A stretch of DNA of 64,000 nucleotides from Bradyrhizobium sp. G127 (GTDB lineage: Bacteria > Pseudomonadota > Alphaproteobacteria > Rhizobiales > Xanthobacteraceae). Of the stretch, positions 35,266 through 46,311 are shown one piece after another. Positions within the stretch are counted from its first letter, which is position 1, and each line of letters starts with the position of its first letter. The notes beneath the pieces are model-generated. The model had not been told where the DNA came from and ran no database searches. It was given only the letters and a program-made list of their open reading frames with translations. The stretch spans positions 992,001 to 1,056,000 of the forward strand of contig NZ_JAKFGN010000002.1 in NCBI RefSeq assembly GCF_021502575.1. Direction: 5' to 3'. The translations under genes and the position numbers were made by a program.

Positions 35266-36279
35266 ATGACAGTACTGGTCACCGGCGGCGCAGGTTATAT
35301 CGGCAGCCACACAGTTCGTGCGCTGGTGGACGCCGGGGCGAATGTCGTTGTGATCGACAATCTCTCAACCGGCTTCTCGCACTTTCTGCCGGAAGGCGTA
35401 CCTCTGTTCATCGGCGACGCCGCGGACGAGAATCTCGTCGAAGGCGTAATCGCCGCGCACAACGTCGGTTCGATCATCCATTTCGCGGGCTCGGTGGTGG
35501 TGCCGGATTCGATGCGTGATCCGCTGGGCTACTACCGCAACAACACCATGACGACGCGCAATCTTCTGAATGCCGCCGTGAAGTGCAATATCAGCCGCTT
35601 CATCTTCTCGTCGACCGCAGCCGTGTATGGCAACCCGGATCAGATGCCCGTCGCCGAAGAAGCGCCGACTCGGCCGCTCTCGCCTTACGGCTCGTCGAAG
35701 CTGATGACGGAGATCATGCTGCACGATGTCGCGACCGCTCATGGCATGCATTACGTCGTGCTGCGCTACTTCAACGTCGCCGGCGCCGATCCGCAGGCCC
35801 GGATCGGCCTCGCCACCGTCGGCGCAACACATCTTCTGAAGATCGCGGTCGAGGCCGCAACCGGCCAGCGCGCCAAGATCGACGTGTTCGGGACGGACTA
35901 TCCGACCGCCGACGGAAGCTGCATTCGCGATTTCATCCATGTCAGCGATCTGGCGCAGGCGCATTGCGCGGCGCTGCTGTATCTCGAACAGGGCGGCCCA
36001 TCCGCGACACTGAACTGCGGCTACGGCCGCGGCTATTCGGTGCTGGAGACCATCGAAGCGGTGCGCCGCGCATCGGGCCGCAATTTCGCGGTCCAGTACG
36101 CCGACCGTCGGCCCGGCGACATCATGACCATGATCGCGGACACAGCCCGCATCCGCGCAACGCTGGACTGGACGCCGCAATACGACAATCTCGACACCAT
36201 CGCCCGCCACGCGCTGGCATGGGAGGAAAAACTGCTGTCCGAGCGTCAAAATGATGGCCTGCAGGCGGCCTCCGCGTAA
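35266..36279 (+). CDS. galE: UDP-glucose 4-epimerase
   Basis: 337 residues. MTVLVTGGAGYIGSHTVRALVDAGANVVVIDNLSTGF is the classic GalE start; FSSTAAVYGNPDQMPVAEEAPTRPLSPYGSSKLMTEIML holds Ser and Tyr-x3-Lys; YFNVAGADPQARIG, GTDYPTADGSCIRDFIHVSDLAQAHCAAL and NCGYGRGYSVLETIEAVRR follow. It supplies UDP-galactose for LPS or polysaccharide. The ATG at 35266 is preferred over 35236, which would add ten residues outside the family start. Confidence 0.93.
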   Translation: MTVLVTGGAGYIGSHTVRALVDAGANVVVIDNLSTGFSHFLPEGVPLFIGDAADENLVEGVIAAHNVGSIIHFAGSVVVPDSMRDPLGYYRNNTMTTRNLLNAAVKCNISRFIFSSTAAVYGNPDQMPVAEEAPTRPLSPYGSSKLMTEIMLHDVATAHGMHYVVLRYFNVAGADPQARIGLATVGATHLLKIAVEAATGQRAKIDVFGTDYPTADGSCIRDFIHVSDLAQAHCAALLYLEQGGPSATLNCGYGRGYSVLETIEAVRRASGRNFAVQYADRRPGDIMTMIADTARIRATLDWTPQYDNLDTIARHALAWEEKLLSERQNDGLQAASA

Positions 36280-36399
36280 CATCAAATCGAGTGAAAAGCC
36301 CCTGATTCGGCTTGAAAATCCGCCCCATAGCGGGCAAAGCAGTGTCATCGCTTGAACCCTGACGGGGCGCCGGTTGCGCCGGCCGTCAATGGAACGCGG

Positions 36400-38202
36400 A
36401 TGACCGAGCTTCCACGCAAAATCACAGACGATCCCTATGGGGCGGCTGCCCTGATCCGCCGCCTGATCACCGAACAGGGCCTCCAGCACTGGCGGCGCTA
36501 TGCGGTCGCGTTCACGCTGATGGCGCTGTCCGCCGGGGCCACGGCAGCATCCGCCTGGCTGCTCGGCGAAGTGATCAATCAAACCTACGTCAACCGCAGC
36601 ATCAACGGCATCGTGATGCTGTCGCTGGCGATCATCGTTCTGTTCACGCTGAAGGGTGCCGCGACCTACGGCCATACGGTGATCCTGTCGAAGATCAGCA
36701 ACGCCATTCTCGCCAGCAACCAGCGTCGGCTGTTCGCCAAGCTGATGCGCGAGAATGTCGGCTTTTATTCCGAACGTCACTCCTCCGAATTCCTCGCGCG
36801 GCTCACCGCGGGCGCACAGTCCGTGACCCAAGTGTTGAGTCTTTTGATCAACGCCGTCGGCCGCGATTTGCTGTCGCTGATCGGTCTCGCGGCTGTGATG
36901 GTGATTCAGGATCCGTGGATGTCGCTGTTCGGCCTGCTGGTGGCACCACCCGCACTGTTCGTCATCCGCAAGCTGGTGAAGCGGATCAAGCGCCTCGCGC
37001 ACGACCAGTTCGCCGGCACCGCCGACATTATGGAGACTATGCAGGAATCCCTGCAAGGCATCCGCACGGTCAAGGCCTTCACGCTCGAAGACACCATGCA
37101 GGCGCGGATCGACAGGAACATCGGGCTCGTTGAAAGCAACGCCAACAAGATGGCGCGGGTGCAGAGCCGATCGAGTCCGCTGATGGAAACGCTCGGCGGC
37201 TTCGCCATCGCAGGCTGCCTGATGTACGGCGGCTATCGCATCATCGCGACCGGCGCGACGCCGGGACAGTTCTTCTCGTTCATCACCGCCTTCCTGCTGG
37301 CTTATGAACCGGCCAAGCGGCTCGCGCGGCTCAACATCGAGTTGAACAGTTACCTGATCGGCGCGCGCAAGCTGCTTGAAATTGTCGACAGCCCCGCCAG
37401 CGAACCTGACGACAGCGACAAGCCGGCGCTACAACTGACAGAGGCGAAGGTCGAGTTCCGCGACGTGACGTTCGCTTACCGCGGCAATGAAACAGTTCTC
37501 AACCGCATGAGCTTCGTCGCCGAGCCCGGCAAGATCACGGCGCTGGTCGGGCCGTCCGGCGGCGGCAAATCTACCGTGCTGGCGCTGTTGCTGCGACTCT
37601 ACGAGGCGAAGTTCGGCGCCATCGTGATCGACGGACAGATTATTTCCGACGTGTCGCGGCGCTCGCTGCGCCAGCAGACGGCCTATGTCGGACAAGACGT
37701 CTATCTGTTCCGCGCCACCATTCGCGAGAACATCGCCTTCGGCAAGGTCGGGGCGACGGAGGCGGAGATCGTCGACGCCGCAAGGGCCGCCTGCGCCCAC
37801 GACTTCATCATGAGTTTCCCGCTCGGCTATGACACGCCGGTCGGCGAACACGGCACGCAATTGTCCGGCGGCCAGCGCCAGCGCATCGCCATTGCGCGCG
37901 CGCTGGTGAAGGATGCGCCGATCATTCTGCTGGACGAAGCCACTGCGGCACTGGACTCGGAGTCGGAGAAGCAGGTGCAGGAAGCCATCGAGCATCTCTG
38001 CCAGAACCGCACCACCATCGTGATCGCGCACCGCCTCCACACCATCATGCACTCCGACCAGATTCTGGTCGTCGAGAACGGCAGCATCGTGGAGACCGGC
38101 CGTCATGACGATCTGCTGCGGCGCGGCGGACGCTATGCCTCGTTCTTCCGCTTGCAGCATCGTGAAACCAATCCGCTGGCCCCCATCGCCGCCAGCGCAT
38201 AA
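36400..38202 (+). CDS. MsbA-like ABC exporter (fused permease-ATPase)
   Basis: About 600 residues from the ATG at 36400 (a TTG at 36352 is possible). Six membrane helices precede an ATPase with Walker A GPSGGGKSTVLALLLRLY, Q-loop YVGQDVYLFRATIREN, signature LSGGQRQRIAIARALVKDAPIILLDEATAALDSESE and H-loop IVIAHRLHTIM. The position after the core genes and the resemblance to MsbA suggest lipid A-core flipping, but other lipid or drug exporters share this layout. The housekeeping MsbA may lie elsewhere. Confidence 0.9.
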   Translation: MTELPRKITDDPYGAAALIRRLITEQGLQHWRRYAVAFTLMALSAGATAASAWLLGEVINQTYVNRSINGIVMLSLAIIVLFTLKGAATYGHTVILSKISNAILASNQRRLFAKLMRENVGFYSERHSSEFLARLTAGAQSVTQVLSLLINAVGRDLLSLIGLAAVMVIQDPWMSLFGLLVAPPALFVIRKLVKRIKRLAHDQFAGTADIMETMQESLQGIRTVKAFTLEDTMQARIDRNIGLVESNANKMARVQSRSSPLMETLGGFAIAGCLMYGGYRIIATGATPGQFFSFITAFLLAYEPAKRLARLNIELNSYLIGARKLLEIVDSPASEPDDSDKPALQLTEAKVEFRDVTFAYRGNETVLNRMSFVAEPGKITALVGPSGGGKSTVLALLLRLYEAKFGAIVIDGQIISDVSRRSLRQQTAYVGQDVYLFRATIRENIAFGKVGATEAEIVDAARAACAHDFIMSFPLGYDTPVGEHGTQLSGGQRQRIAIARALVKDAPIILLDEATAALDSESEKQVQEAIEHLCQNRTTIVIAHRLHTIMHSDQILVVENGSIVETGRHDDLLRRGGRYASFFRLQHRETNPLAPIAASA

Positions 38203-38253
38203 GATCGTCTCGTCATCAGCCCCTCTTTTTCCCTCCCAGGCACCGGATCCGTC

Positions 38254-38949
38254 ATGAGCGCCAGCGCACCGTTCGTCATTGCCACCCCGACGCAACCATC
38301 GATCCCTGTCGCGGGAGAATCCAAATCGTTTCCGGTGCGCCGCATCTGGTGTGTAGGCCGCAACTATCTCGAACACATCCGCGAACTCGGCAATGACGAG
38401 CGGCAGCCGCCGTTCTTTTTCGCCAAGCATGCCGACATGATCGCGGCGGATGGCGCGACAATTCCCTATCCGTCACTGACCAAGGACTTCCAGCACGAGG
38501 TGGAACTGGTGGTCGCGCTGAAGAGCGGAGGCGCCAATATCGACGCGGCCAAGGCGCTCGATTGCGTCTACGGCTATGGTGTCGGCATCGATCTCACCCG
38601 CCGGGATTTGCAGATGGCATCGCGCAAGAAGGAGCAGCCCTGGGAGATCGGCAAGTCGTTCGACCAGTCGGCACCTTGCGGCGCGCTGCGCCCCGCCGCC
38701 GAAATCGGCCACCCGGTGAAGGGCAAGATCTGGCTGTCGGTCAACGGCACCGAGAAGCAGAAAGGCGACCTCTCCGAGATGATCTGGAACGTTCCCGAGA
38801 TCATCGCGAAGCTCTCGCTGCAGGTCTCGCTCGGCGCGGGCGACATCATCATGACCGGCACGCCCGCCGGCGTCGCGGCGCTGCAGCCCGGCGACAAGAT
38901 CGAGGCCGGCGTCGACGGCATCGGCACACTGAAGGTTGCGATCGGCTAA
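38254..38949 (+). CDS. Fumarylacetoacetate hydrolase family protein
   Basis: 231 residues. VRRIWCVGRNYLEHIRELGND, FFFAKHADMI, FQHEVELVVAL (metal Glu pair), VYGYGVGIDLTRRDLQ (metal Asp), KSFDQSAPCGALRP and LGAGDIIMTGTPAGVAALQPGD are the standard FAH motifs. Members cleave C-C bonds of 1,3-diketo or acylpyruvate acids or decarboxylate oxaloacetate. The stop overlaps the stop of the convergent acyltransferase by 4 bases. Confidence 0.9.
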   Translation: MSASAPFVIATPTQPSIPVAGESKSFPVRRIWCVGRNYLEHIRELGNDERQPPFFFAKHADMIAADGATIPYPSLTKDFQHEVELVVALKSGGANIDAAKALDCVYGYGVGIDLTRRDLQMASRKKEQPWEIGKSFDQSAPCGALRPAAEIGHPVKGKIWLSVNGTEKQKGDLSEMIWNVPEIIAKLSLQVSLGAGDIIMTGTPAGVAALQPGDKIEAGVDGIGTLKVAIG

Positions 38950-40097
38950 ACCGATTTAGCTGCGATCGTCGAAGCCGGCGCAGCAACGGCGAGCGGAATC
39001 ACGCCGACTGCGTTGCGTAGCCTGACGCGCAACGGCCGCTCGACAAGATAGTAGAGTAACCCAGCGCAGCCGACACAGACGGCAATCGATAGCCCGTAAG
39101 CCGCGATTGCCGCCACCGGCCCCATTGCCTGAAGACGCTCCGGCTTCAATACGATATTCAGAGCCCGCAGCAGCGGGAAGTGAACCATATAAAGCGAGTA
39201 TGAAATCTCACCGAGCCAGACCAGCGGCGCGAGCGAAAACAGCCTGGCGGCAACACCGCTCGACATCGCGAGCGTACCGATGAAGATTGCAAGCAGTCCG
39301 ATCAGCGCGAAATCCGGCACAGCGAACGACGACCCCACCAGAAACGCCAGCAGCGCAATTATCGCCAACGCATCGTTCAGCGCAGATTTACTCTCAAGCG
39401 CCTGACGCAGGGTTGCATAACGGCAGAGCGCCGCACCGCAGACGAACGAACCGGCAATCCGCACCAGCGCCGACGGCGCAATCCAGGCGCCCGAAAGACC
39501 CCATCCCGCCATCGCGAAAATAATCGCTGCAGTTCCGAGACTCACAGCCGCAATCAGCAACAAGATTCGCGGCTCGCGCACGCGGCCGAGACCCGCCGCC
39601 ACCAGCGGGAAACACAGATAGGCGAACCATTCGGCGCTGATCGACCATGACGGCACATTCCAGCTGACCTGATCCGTGACGCCCCACGCGTGCACCAGCA
39701 GAAGCTGCCACGGCAGTTCGCTGAACATGAATGCCTCCGGCGACCGGAGATTCAGTCCCAGTTTTCCTGCACTGAACACCACGGCAACCAGCGCAGTCAA
39801 AACCGCGATATGTACGGGATAAAGCCGGATAAAACGATGCCACATGAAGATCGCGAACGCTCGTGCGGTCGGTTGTTGCATGCTCTCGAAGTAAACATAG
39901 GTGAGAATGAAGCCTGACAGCAGGAAGAACAGGTCGACGCCAAGATAGCCGTGCGCCACCACGCCAATGCTTTGAAGACCGACCGGAATGTTCTGGTCTG
40001 CATGCAGGAACAGCACCAGAAATGCTGCAAGCGCACGAATGCCTGTGAGCGATGCGATAGCGGGCCTTGACCGTGGGACGTCGGTGGCAGATGCCAT
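38946..40097 (-). CDS. Acyltransferase-3 family membrane protein (OafA/YrhL-like)
   Basis: About 383 residues, ten or so membrane helices. RPAIASLTGIRALAAFLVLFLHADQ contains the R-x10-H catalytic arrangement (HAD); GYLGVDLFFLLSGFILTYVY and WHRFIRLYPVHI are family hallmarks. It likely O-acetylates a surface sugar or lipid. Start ATG 40097 lies 4 bases after the amidase stop. The remnant at 17,160 belongs to the same superfamily. Confidence 0.9.
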   Translation of the reverse strand: MASATDVPRSRPAIASLTGIRALAAFLVLFLHADQNIPVGLQSIGVVAHGYLGVDLFFLLSGFILTYVYFESMQQPTARAFAIFMWHRFIRLYPVHIAVLTALVAVVFSAGKLGLNLRSPEAFMFSELPWQLLLVHAWGVTDQVSWNVPSWSISAEWFAYLCFPLVAAGLGRVREPRILLLIAAVSLGTAAIIFAMAGWGLSGAWIAPSALVRIAGSFVCGAALCRYATLRQALESKSALNDALAIIALLAFLVGSSFAVPDFALIGLLAIFIGTLAMSSGVAARLFSLAPLVWLGEISYSLYMVHFPLLRALNIVLKPERLQAMGPVAAIAAYGLSIAVCVGCAGLLYYLVERPLRVRLRNAVGVIPLAVAAPASTIAAKSV

Positions 40098-40101
40098 CGC
40101 G

Positions 40102-41397
40102 TTATGCCCCCAGTTGCCGCTCCACCGCGGCGGCAATCGCAAGCAGCTTGCGATCCTCACCGTGGCGGCCGACCAGCATCAGCCCGCAAGGCAGCACGTT
40201 GCCGAAACGCATCGGCAACGAGATCGCGCAGACATCGAAGAAGTTCCAGATCGCGGTATTGCGCAGCGCCATGATGTTCTTTGCAGTGAACGCATCCGCC
40301 GTCGCAACCTCGTCCATGGTCGGCGCGACGATCGGCACCGTCGGCATTACCAGCACATCGACCCTGTCGAACACGGTGTCCATCTGAGCGATGCCGCGCT
40401 CGCGATCGCGCATGGCGAGAATGTAATCGGCGGCGCTGACATTGGCGGAGCGCAGCAGGCGCGCCCGCACGTTGGGATCGACGCCGTCGCCGGCTTCCGC
40501 CAGCAATTCGCGATGGATCGCATAGGCCTCCGGCGGAGCGATGCCGCCGCGCTCGTTGGCGGCGTGCATGATATCCAGCGCATCAAGCGTAACGTCGGAG
40601 CCTTTCCAGTGCGGCGCGAGTTTCGCCAGCGCCTGCGGGAACGCCTTGCCGACGGTTTCGTCCAGATTTTCGATGACGTATCCTTGGGCAAATCCGGCGC
40701 GCACACTCTTGAGGTCAATCGCCGCCAGCTGCGACGGAGTCTCGGCCGCCATGACGGCATCGGCATTGGCGCAATCGGCGACGCTCCGCGCGATGGGGCC
40801 GACCGAGTCGAGCGTGAACGACAGCGGGAACGCGCCGGTGCGCGGCACGCGCCTCACCGTCGGCTTGAAGCCGACCGCGCCGCAGAACGCCGCCGGAATG
40901 CGGGTCGAGCCGCCGGTGTCGGAACCGATGGCGATCTCGCACATGCCGTCAGCCGCCGTGACCGCCGCGCCGGAGGATGAGCCGCCCGGCACGCGCTTGC
41001 GGTCGGCGGGATTGCCCGGCGTTCCAAAGTGAGGATTTGCACCGAGGCCCGAATAGGCGAACTCAGTCATGTTGGTTTTCGCGACGATCACCGCGCCAGC
41101 CTCGCGCAGTCGCGTCACGATGGCCGCATCCGCCGTTGCGGGCTTGCTGCGTGTAGGCAGCACGCGCGAACCGGCGCGAGTGACCTCGCCCTTGATGTCA
41201 AACAGATCCTTGACGGTAACAATCGCGCCGTCGAGCGGGCCGAGCGCGCCGCCGGATTTTGTCCGCAGGTCAGCAGCATCGGCAGCCTTGCGCGCCGCAT
41301 CAGCATAAACGGTGAGACAGGCGCGCGCGCCCTCGCCTGTGGGATCGGAAATACGATTGAGAGCTTGCTCGAGACGGTCGCGGGAGGACTGGGTCAT
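40102..41397 (-). CDS. Amidase signature-family enzyme
   Basis: 431 residues. The catalytic triad is readable: Lys63 in GAIVTVKDLFDIKG, the cis-Ser in VPGGSSSGAAV (140-142), and nucleophile Ser164 in GSDTGGSTRIPAAFCGAVGFKPT. The C-terminal part is short compared with GatA and lacks GatA-specific context (no gatB/C), so it is a stand-alone hydrolase of a small amide. Upstream of the acyltransferase in the same direction. Confidence 0.9.
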   Translation of the reverse strand: MTQSSRDRLEQALNRISDPTGEGARACLTVYADAARKAADAADLRTKSGGALGPLDGAIVTVKDLFDIKGEVTRAGSRVLPTRSKPATADAAIVTRLREAGAVIVAKTNMTEFAYSGLGANPHFGTPGNPADRKRVPGGSSSGAAVTAADGMCEIAIGSDTGGSTRIPAAFCGAVGFKPTVRRVPRTGAFPLSFTLDSVGPIARSVADCANADAVMAAETPSQLAAIDLKSVRAGFAQGYVIENLDETVGKAFPQALAKLAPHWKGSDVTLDALDIMHAANERGGIAPPEAYAIHRELLAEAGDGVDPNVRARLLRSANVSAADYILAMRDRERGIAQMDTVFDRVDVLVMPTVPIVAPTMDEVATADAFTAKNIMALRNTAIWNFFDVCAISLPMRFGNVLPCGLMLVGRHGEDRKLLAIAAAVERQLGA

Positions 41398-41529
41398 GTT
41401 TCTTTTTTGTTTTGAGGAAGCGGGATCGGGAGAATGGAATCTCCGGCGCAGGAAGGCAATGCCTCCATACGCATGAACGCCGATCCGCCGCCAGGCGCAA
41501 ACCTCGCGGCAGGAACAGGATCGAAATCC

Positions 41530-41955
41530 CTACTTCTGCAACACCACGTTGGCCGCACCCTTCTCGACCATGTCGATGACCAGCAGCTTGACCGGCTCGG
41601 TGCCGGTGTTGGCGCCGTAGTGCCACTGATCGACCGCCTCGAGGATGAAATCGCCGGTCCTGAAGGTCTCGGTCTTTCCGGTGTCGATATTGGTCACCGC
41701 GATCGTACCCGCCTGCACGTAGGCGTAGCGCGGAAACGGATGCTTGTGCGTCGGCAGCACCGCACCGGGCGGAATCTCGTAAGTCGAGACCAGCACCTGC
41801 GCATTCTTCTGCGGCAGCACGATGGGCTGGCCGCTCGATGTCACGGTGGAGGAGAGCACCGGCTTGACCACGACCTTAGCTGCCGTCGCCTGATTGTCGG
41901 CATGGAGCGGCGATGCAAGCAGCATCAGACCAAACACGAACGGGAGGGATTTCAT
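41530..41955 (-). CDS. Secreted cupin-domain protein
   Basis: 141 residues from the ATG at 41955, supported by GAAGG eight bases upstream. MKSLPFVFGLMLLASPLHA is a Sec signal peptide. The cupin barrel follows: PGAVLPTHKHPFPRYAYVQAG (metal-binding H-x-H and downstream Tyr) and FRTGDFILEAVDQWHYGAN. A periplasmic metal-binding protein of unknown reaction. It starts 32 bases after the monooxygenase stop in the same direction. Confidence 0.85.
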   Translation of the reverse strand: MKSLPFVFGLMLLASPLHADNQATAAKVVVKPVLSSTVTSSGQPIVLPQKNAQVLVSTYEIPPGAVLPTHKHPFPRYAYVQAGTIAVTNIDTGKTETFRTGDFILEAVDQWHYGANTGTEPVKLLVIDMVEKGAANVVLQK

Positions 41956-41986
41956 CGCAGCAACCTTCGGCAGAATCACGGTGCGA

Positions 41987-43525
<1,539 letters not shown>

Positions 43526-43602
43526 GGGTGATCTCCCTGCCGGAATTTGCGCGCAGACGGGGCACAATTGCAATACCGATGCGGCGGCGGGAATGCCTTG
43601 GC

Positions 43603-43779
43603 CTACCAGCGGACGGTCTGACTCGGCACGATGAACGAGGCGGTGTCGGTTCTCGGCACGTGATTGATGTAGTGCACACCCGCCGCGATCAGCACCACCA
43701 CCGCGACCACGCCGGCGAATTCGAGCAGCCGCTGATCCAGCCAGGTGTCATCGGGCTTGTGGTCGTCCGTCTTGCGCAT
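43603..43779 (-). CDS. Small single-pass membrane protein
   Basis: 58 residues from the ATG at 43779, with GAGGAG about nine bases upstream. A charged N-terminus (MRKTDDHKPDDTWLDQRLLE) precedes one helix (FAGVVAVVVLIAAGVHYINHV). The longer frame to 43905 would run across a terminator-like hairpin and is rejected. No known family; conserved small proteins of this sort occur in related genomes, from memory. Confidence 0.7.
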   Translation of the reverse strand: MRKTDDHKPDDTWLDQRLLEFAGVVAVVVLIAAGVHYINHVPRTDTASFIVPSQTVRW

Positions 43780-43890
43780 TGCCGTCACTCCTCTTTGCGG
43801 AAGCTGACGGATCAATGCGGCGCGGGCGGCGGCTGTTCCCTGCGCGGGCGCAGCATTCGACACTGCGCCGCAACAGAAAGGGCAGACAGC

Positions 43891-43919
43891 AAAAAGCCCC
43901 ATCATCTCTGACGGGGCTT
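43891..43919 (-). terminator. Rho-independent terminator
   Basis: Stem AAGCCCC/GGGGCTT with a 12-base loop, followed on the minus strand by TTTTT. It would end minus-strand transcripts coming from the cold-shock gene, whose stop is about 140 bases before it. Confidence 0.6.
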
Positions 43920-44061
43920 GGTGACGTCCGTTTCAGTACATCCGTGAAACGAGCGAAAAGCTGGCGGCTATGACCGGTACATCCGCGGCAACACAGCGCC
44001 TTGCTTTTTTTCTCAGTGAAGGCCGGCGCGGCAACCGGTGTCCGGCTGCCGGCGTCAAGCC

Positions 44062-44271
44062 TTACAGAATCTGCAGGTTTTCTGCGCTGGTCTTGCCGCG
44101 CATCTTGTCAACCTTGGCTTCGAACGAAACCTTCTGTCCTTCGGCAAGGCCGGTCAGGCCAGCACGCTCGACAGCGCTGATGTGAACGAACACATCGGTG
44201 CCGCTGTCATCCGGCTGAATGAAACCAAAGCCCTTTTGGCCGTTGAACCACTTCACAGTACCAGTCGTCAT
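44062..44271 (-). CDS. Cold-shock protein (CspA family)
   Basis: 69 residues: [39 protein letters not shown] contains RNP1 (KGFGFI) and RNP2 (VFVHI). AAGGAA lies about ten bases before the ATG at 44271. As in most csp genes a long leader is likely; the upstream 200 bases hold a 14-base palindrome GGACTTAAAAGTCC (44373-44386). It binds RNA or single-stranded DNA in the cytoplasm. Confidence 0.95.
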   Translation of the reverse strand: MTTGTVKWFNGQKGFGFIQPDDSGTDVFVHISAVERAGLTGLAEGQKVSFEAKVDKMRGKTSAENLQIL

Positions 44272-44569
44272 AACAAACAATTCCTTCAGGCGCGCGTACA
44301 TGCGCAATTCCGCACGACGTCGCGCGGAGCAAATCCAATCTAGCGATGTGTCTTTGGGTAAGGAGCCGGAGGGGACTTAAAAGTCCAAAGGGCGCTTTAA
44401 CAAAAGCTGTGCCGCAAATCGAATGCGGGACTTTTAGCAGGTGGCCGGCCGATAGCAAGGATTCAATTGTGTTCATGTGGAGGCGCGGACCGCAGATGGA
44501 CGGACGTTAACGATGTCTCTCCGTAAGCGGTGCTCTCTCCTCCGTCGCCCACACGATCTCTCTCCGCAT

Positions 44570-44693
44570 CGTCCCCGCGCAGGCGGGGACCCATAACCAC
44601 CGGCTGTGATGATGGCGAGGGAAAGCGTAACGAACTATCCCAACAATATAGATGGTTCAGGGAGTATGGGTCCCCGCCTGCGCGGGACGACAC
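44570..44693. repeat. Palindromic repeat, family B (GTCCCCGC type)
   Basis: Two inverted half-elements, each with its own small hairpin (GTCCCCGC/GCGGGGAC): left 44570-44595, right 44665-44692, separated by about 70 bases. The halves are complementary over more than 20 bases, giving a cruciform-like unit. Confidence 0.7.
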
Positions 44694-44728
44694 CGTGAGT
44701 GTTGCGCGCTCGTGCTCAACTCACAGAT

Positions 44729-44820
44729 CGTCATGGCCGGGCTTGACCCGGCCATCCATCCCCTTCGAATAATGCTTCTCGTGAAGATTGATGGATCACC
44801 GGGTCAAGCCCGGTGATGAC
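44729..44820. repeat. Palindromic repeat, family B (CCGGGCTTGACCCGG type)
   Basis: Left half CGTCATGGCCGGGCTTGACC... and right half ...CCGGGTCAAGCCCGGTGATGAC are inverted relatives, each with an internal hairpin. Sister copies lie at 48450, 50041 and 63419. Confidence 0.8.
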
Positions 44821-44830
44821 ATCCTGAGGA

Positions 44831-45425
44831 TGCTGAGGCGTCGTGCCTCCGTTCCGATTCAAATTTCAGACAGCCACGTTGATCCGGATACAGCTTCGCG
44901 ATCTCGCGGCGCGATGCGCCCGAGGTGTGAGGTGGTCCGGGCCTGGGGCCTGCCCCATTCCCGGCAGACTAACGTCCCGCCCTCTTCGAGAGAGGGCGCG
45001 CGGAACGCCGGATGCTCATGCGCATCCGCAGCCCCGTGTGCAAAAGGTAAAAAGCACACGAGCGTAGTCACCACGAACACGCCGGAGACATCCGGCGTTC
45101 CGCACGCGATGGGTTACGGCTTGCTTCGTGCTCTCCCCGGTGATCGATCGCTTGATTGTCACCGTCGTCCCTGTTGAGGGTTTCCGCCTCCGGTTGGAAG
45201 CGGCTCTCCACCGGACTTGACGCCTGCGTCTCGGGCGTCAGGACCACACGACTTGGGCCGTCCGGGCAGCGTGGTCGTCAGCGCTTCATCGGCGGGTCAC
45301 AACGCCCCTTGAAAACAAGGCGAAGCCCTCCTGCCTCATTCGCGCCTGACGCTGCCGCGTCCACCGCATCCCGCCCCGCGTCCGTGACGATCGCGAGCCG
45401 CCCCTCTGTGGGACGGGATAAATAG
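44831..45425. repeat. Long non-coding repeat of a type multicopy in Bradyrhizobium relatives
   Basis: About 600 GC-rich bases with no credible gene. I recognise the order of phrases (CACGTTGATCCGG, CCCGCCCTCTTCGA, TCTCCCCGGTGATCG, CACACGACTT, CGCATCCCGCC, GTGACGATCG) from sequence that recurs between genes in Bradyrhizobium and Rhodopseudomonas; this is memory, not a search. A perfect 15-base inverted repeat GCGGAACGCCGGATG (45000-45014) / CATCCGGCGTTCCGC (45089-45103) encloses 74 bases. Nature (non-coding RNA, MITE or other) unknown. Exact ends are estimates. Confidence 0.6.
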
Positions 45426-45489
45426 GAATATAAGCCTATATATGAAACTGTCAAGCGGAAAGCAGAGAAAATGCCCCTTAACAGAAGCA

Positions 45490-46311
45490 TCAACGATCGA
45501 AATCACCGATTTCCTGCCAAGTCGTGCCGGTAATATCGACCTTAAACTTGAGTTTGGATTCTAGTCGATCCGCAAGACGCTTGCGATCAGCGAAAGAGTT
45601 AGAGAGGTGAACCATATGTTTGCCAGCAATATCGCTTATGTCGCGAATATCACCCACCTGAACAAGAATTGTTTTTTCGGAATGTGCGCCTAAAGCTAAG
45701 CCTGCTTCAAAAATAACATTGGGACGTGGTTGAAATCCTTTCAGATGAAGACCTTTTCGTTTGTCGCGATCACTAACGAACTTGGTTCTAATTTTTGCTT
45801 CTTCATCAGGCGAAAATAGGATCATCACACCCTGGACGCGGCCCATCGCTTGACTAATCACATCACCAACAATGGGATTTGCGCCACCTTTGGCGGCTTT
45901 AATTGCGTGATCCCATTCCATCGGTACAATGCCGATGGACGATAAGAAAGCATACATATCTCTGTTGAGCGTCGCATCACGCCCATGAACGACAAACATT
46001 GAATTGTCTTTTGTAGGCTTGGGCGCTTTTTTCGCCTTGGTGAGAGGTCTCAACGGTGCGCGATCCACAATCGTTACGGGTGGTATGCTTTCGTGGTGTC
46101 GGATAGCTGATACACCTCGAAGCTGAGCCAATTCTTCGTCCGTTGCGAAGCGATGAAGCGGCAATCTACACTGAGAAGCTAAAGATATCGCAGCAAGTTT
46201 TCTAGGAAGATGCTTAGTCGCTACCTCCTCGGATATCCTGCGATTTACCTGTCTTCGGCTAAGGCCAAGCTTATGCTCGAGGGCATCCAAAAGTTTCGTA
46301 TCAACAGCCAT
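45490..46311 (-). CDS. TIR-like nucleotide-binding effector protein (CAP12/PF10137 type)
   Basis: 273 residues. Residues 1-95 form a helical, HTH-like region (LLDALEHKLGLSRRQVNRRI) and a proline/lysine linker. The TIR-like domain runs from about 104: MFVVHGRDATLNRDMYAFLSSIGIVPMEW (105-133), GVMILFSPDEEAKI (161-174) and RPNVIFEAGLALG (196-208), with Glu202 in the position of the catalytic glutamate of NAD-cleaving TIR domains. Proteins of this family are effectors in CBASS/Pycsar-like anti-phage systems. The ATG shares one base with the stop of the upstream small gene (TGATG), so it is translated last in a four-gene operon. No cyclase is present nearby, so what activates it is unknown. Confidence 0.85.
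   Translation of the reverse strand: MAVDTKLLDALEHKLGLSRRQVNRRISEEVATKHLPRKLAAISLASQCRLPLHRFATDEELAQLRGVSAIRHHESIPPVTIVDRAPLRPLTKAKKAPKPTKDNSMFVVHGRDATLNRDMYAFLSSIGIVPMEWDHAIKAAKGGANPIVGDVISQAMGRVQGVMILFSPDEEAKIRTKFVSDRDKRKGLHLKGFQPRPNVIFEAGLALGAHSEKTILVQVGDIRDISDIAGKHMVHLSNSFADRKRLADRLESKLKFKVDITGTTWQEIGDFDR

Noticed and set aside
35365-37056. 563-codon minus-strand open frame
   Set aside because: It runs antisense through galE and the MsbA-like gene, has low-complexity Arg/His/Gln composition and no motifs; an artefact of high-GC codon use.
44788-45177. 129-codon open frame in the long repeat
   Set aside because: Repeat-derived frames like this are often annotated as hypothetical proteins but look non-coding (Cys/Arg/Ser-rich, no ribosome site).
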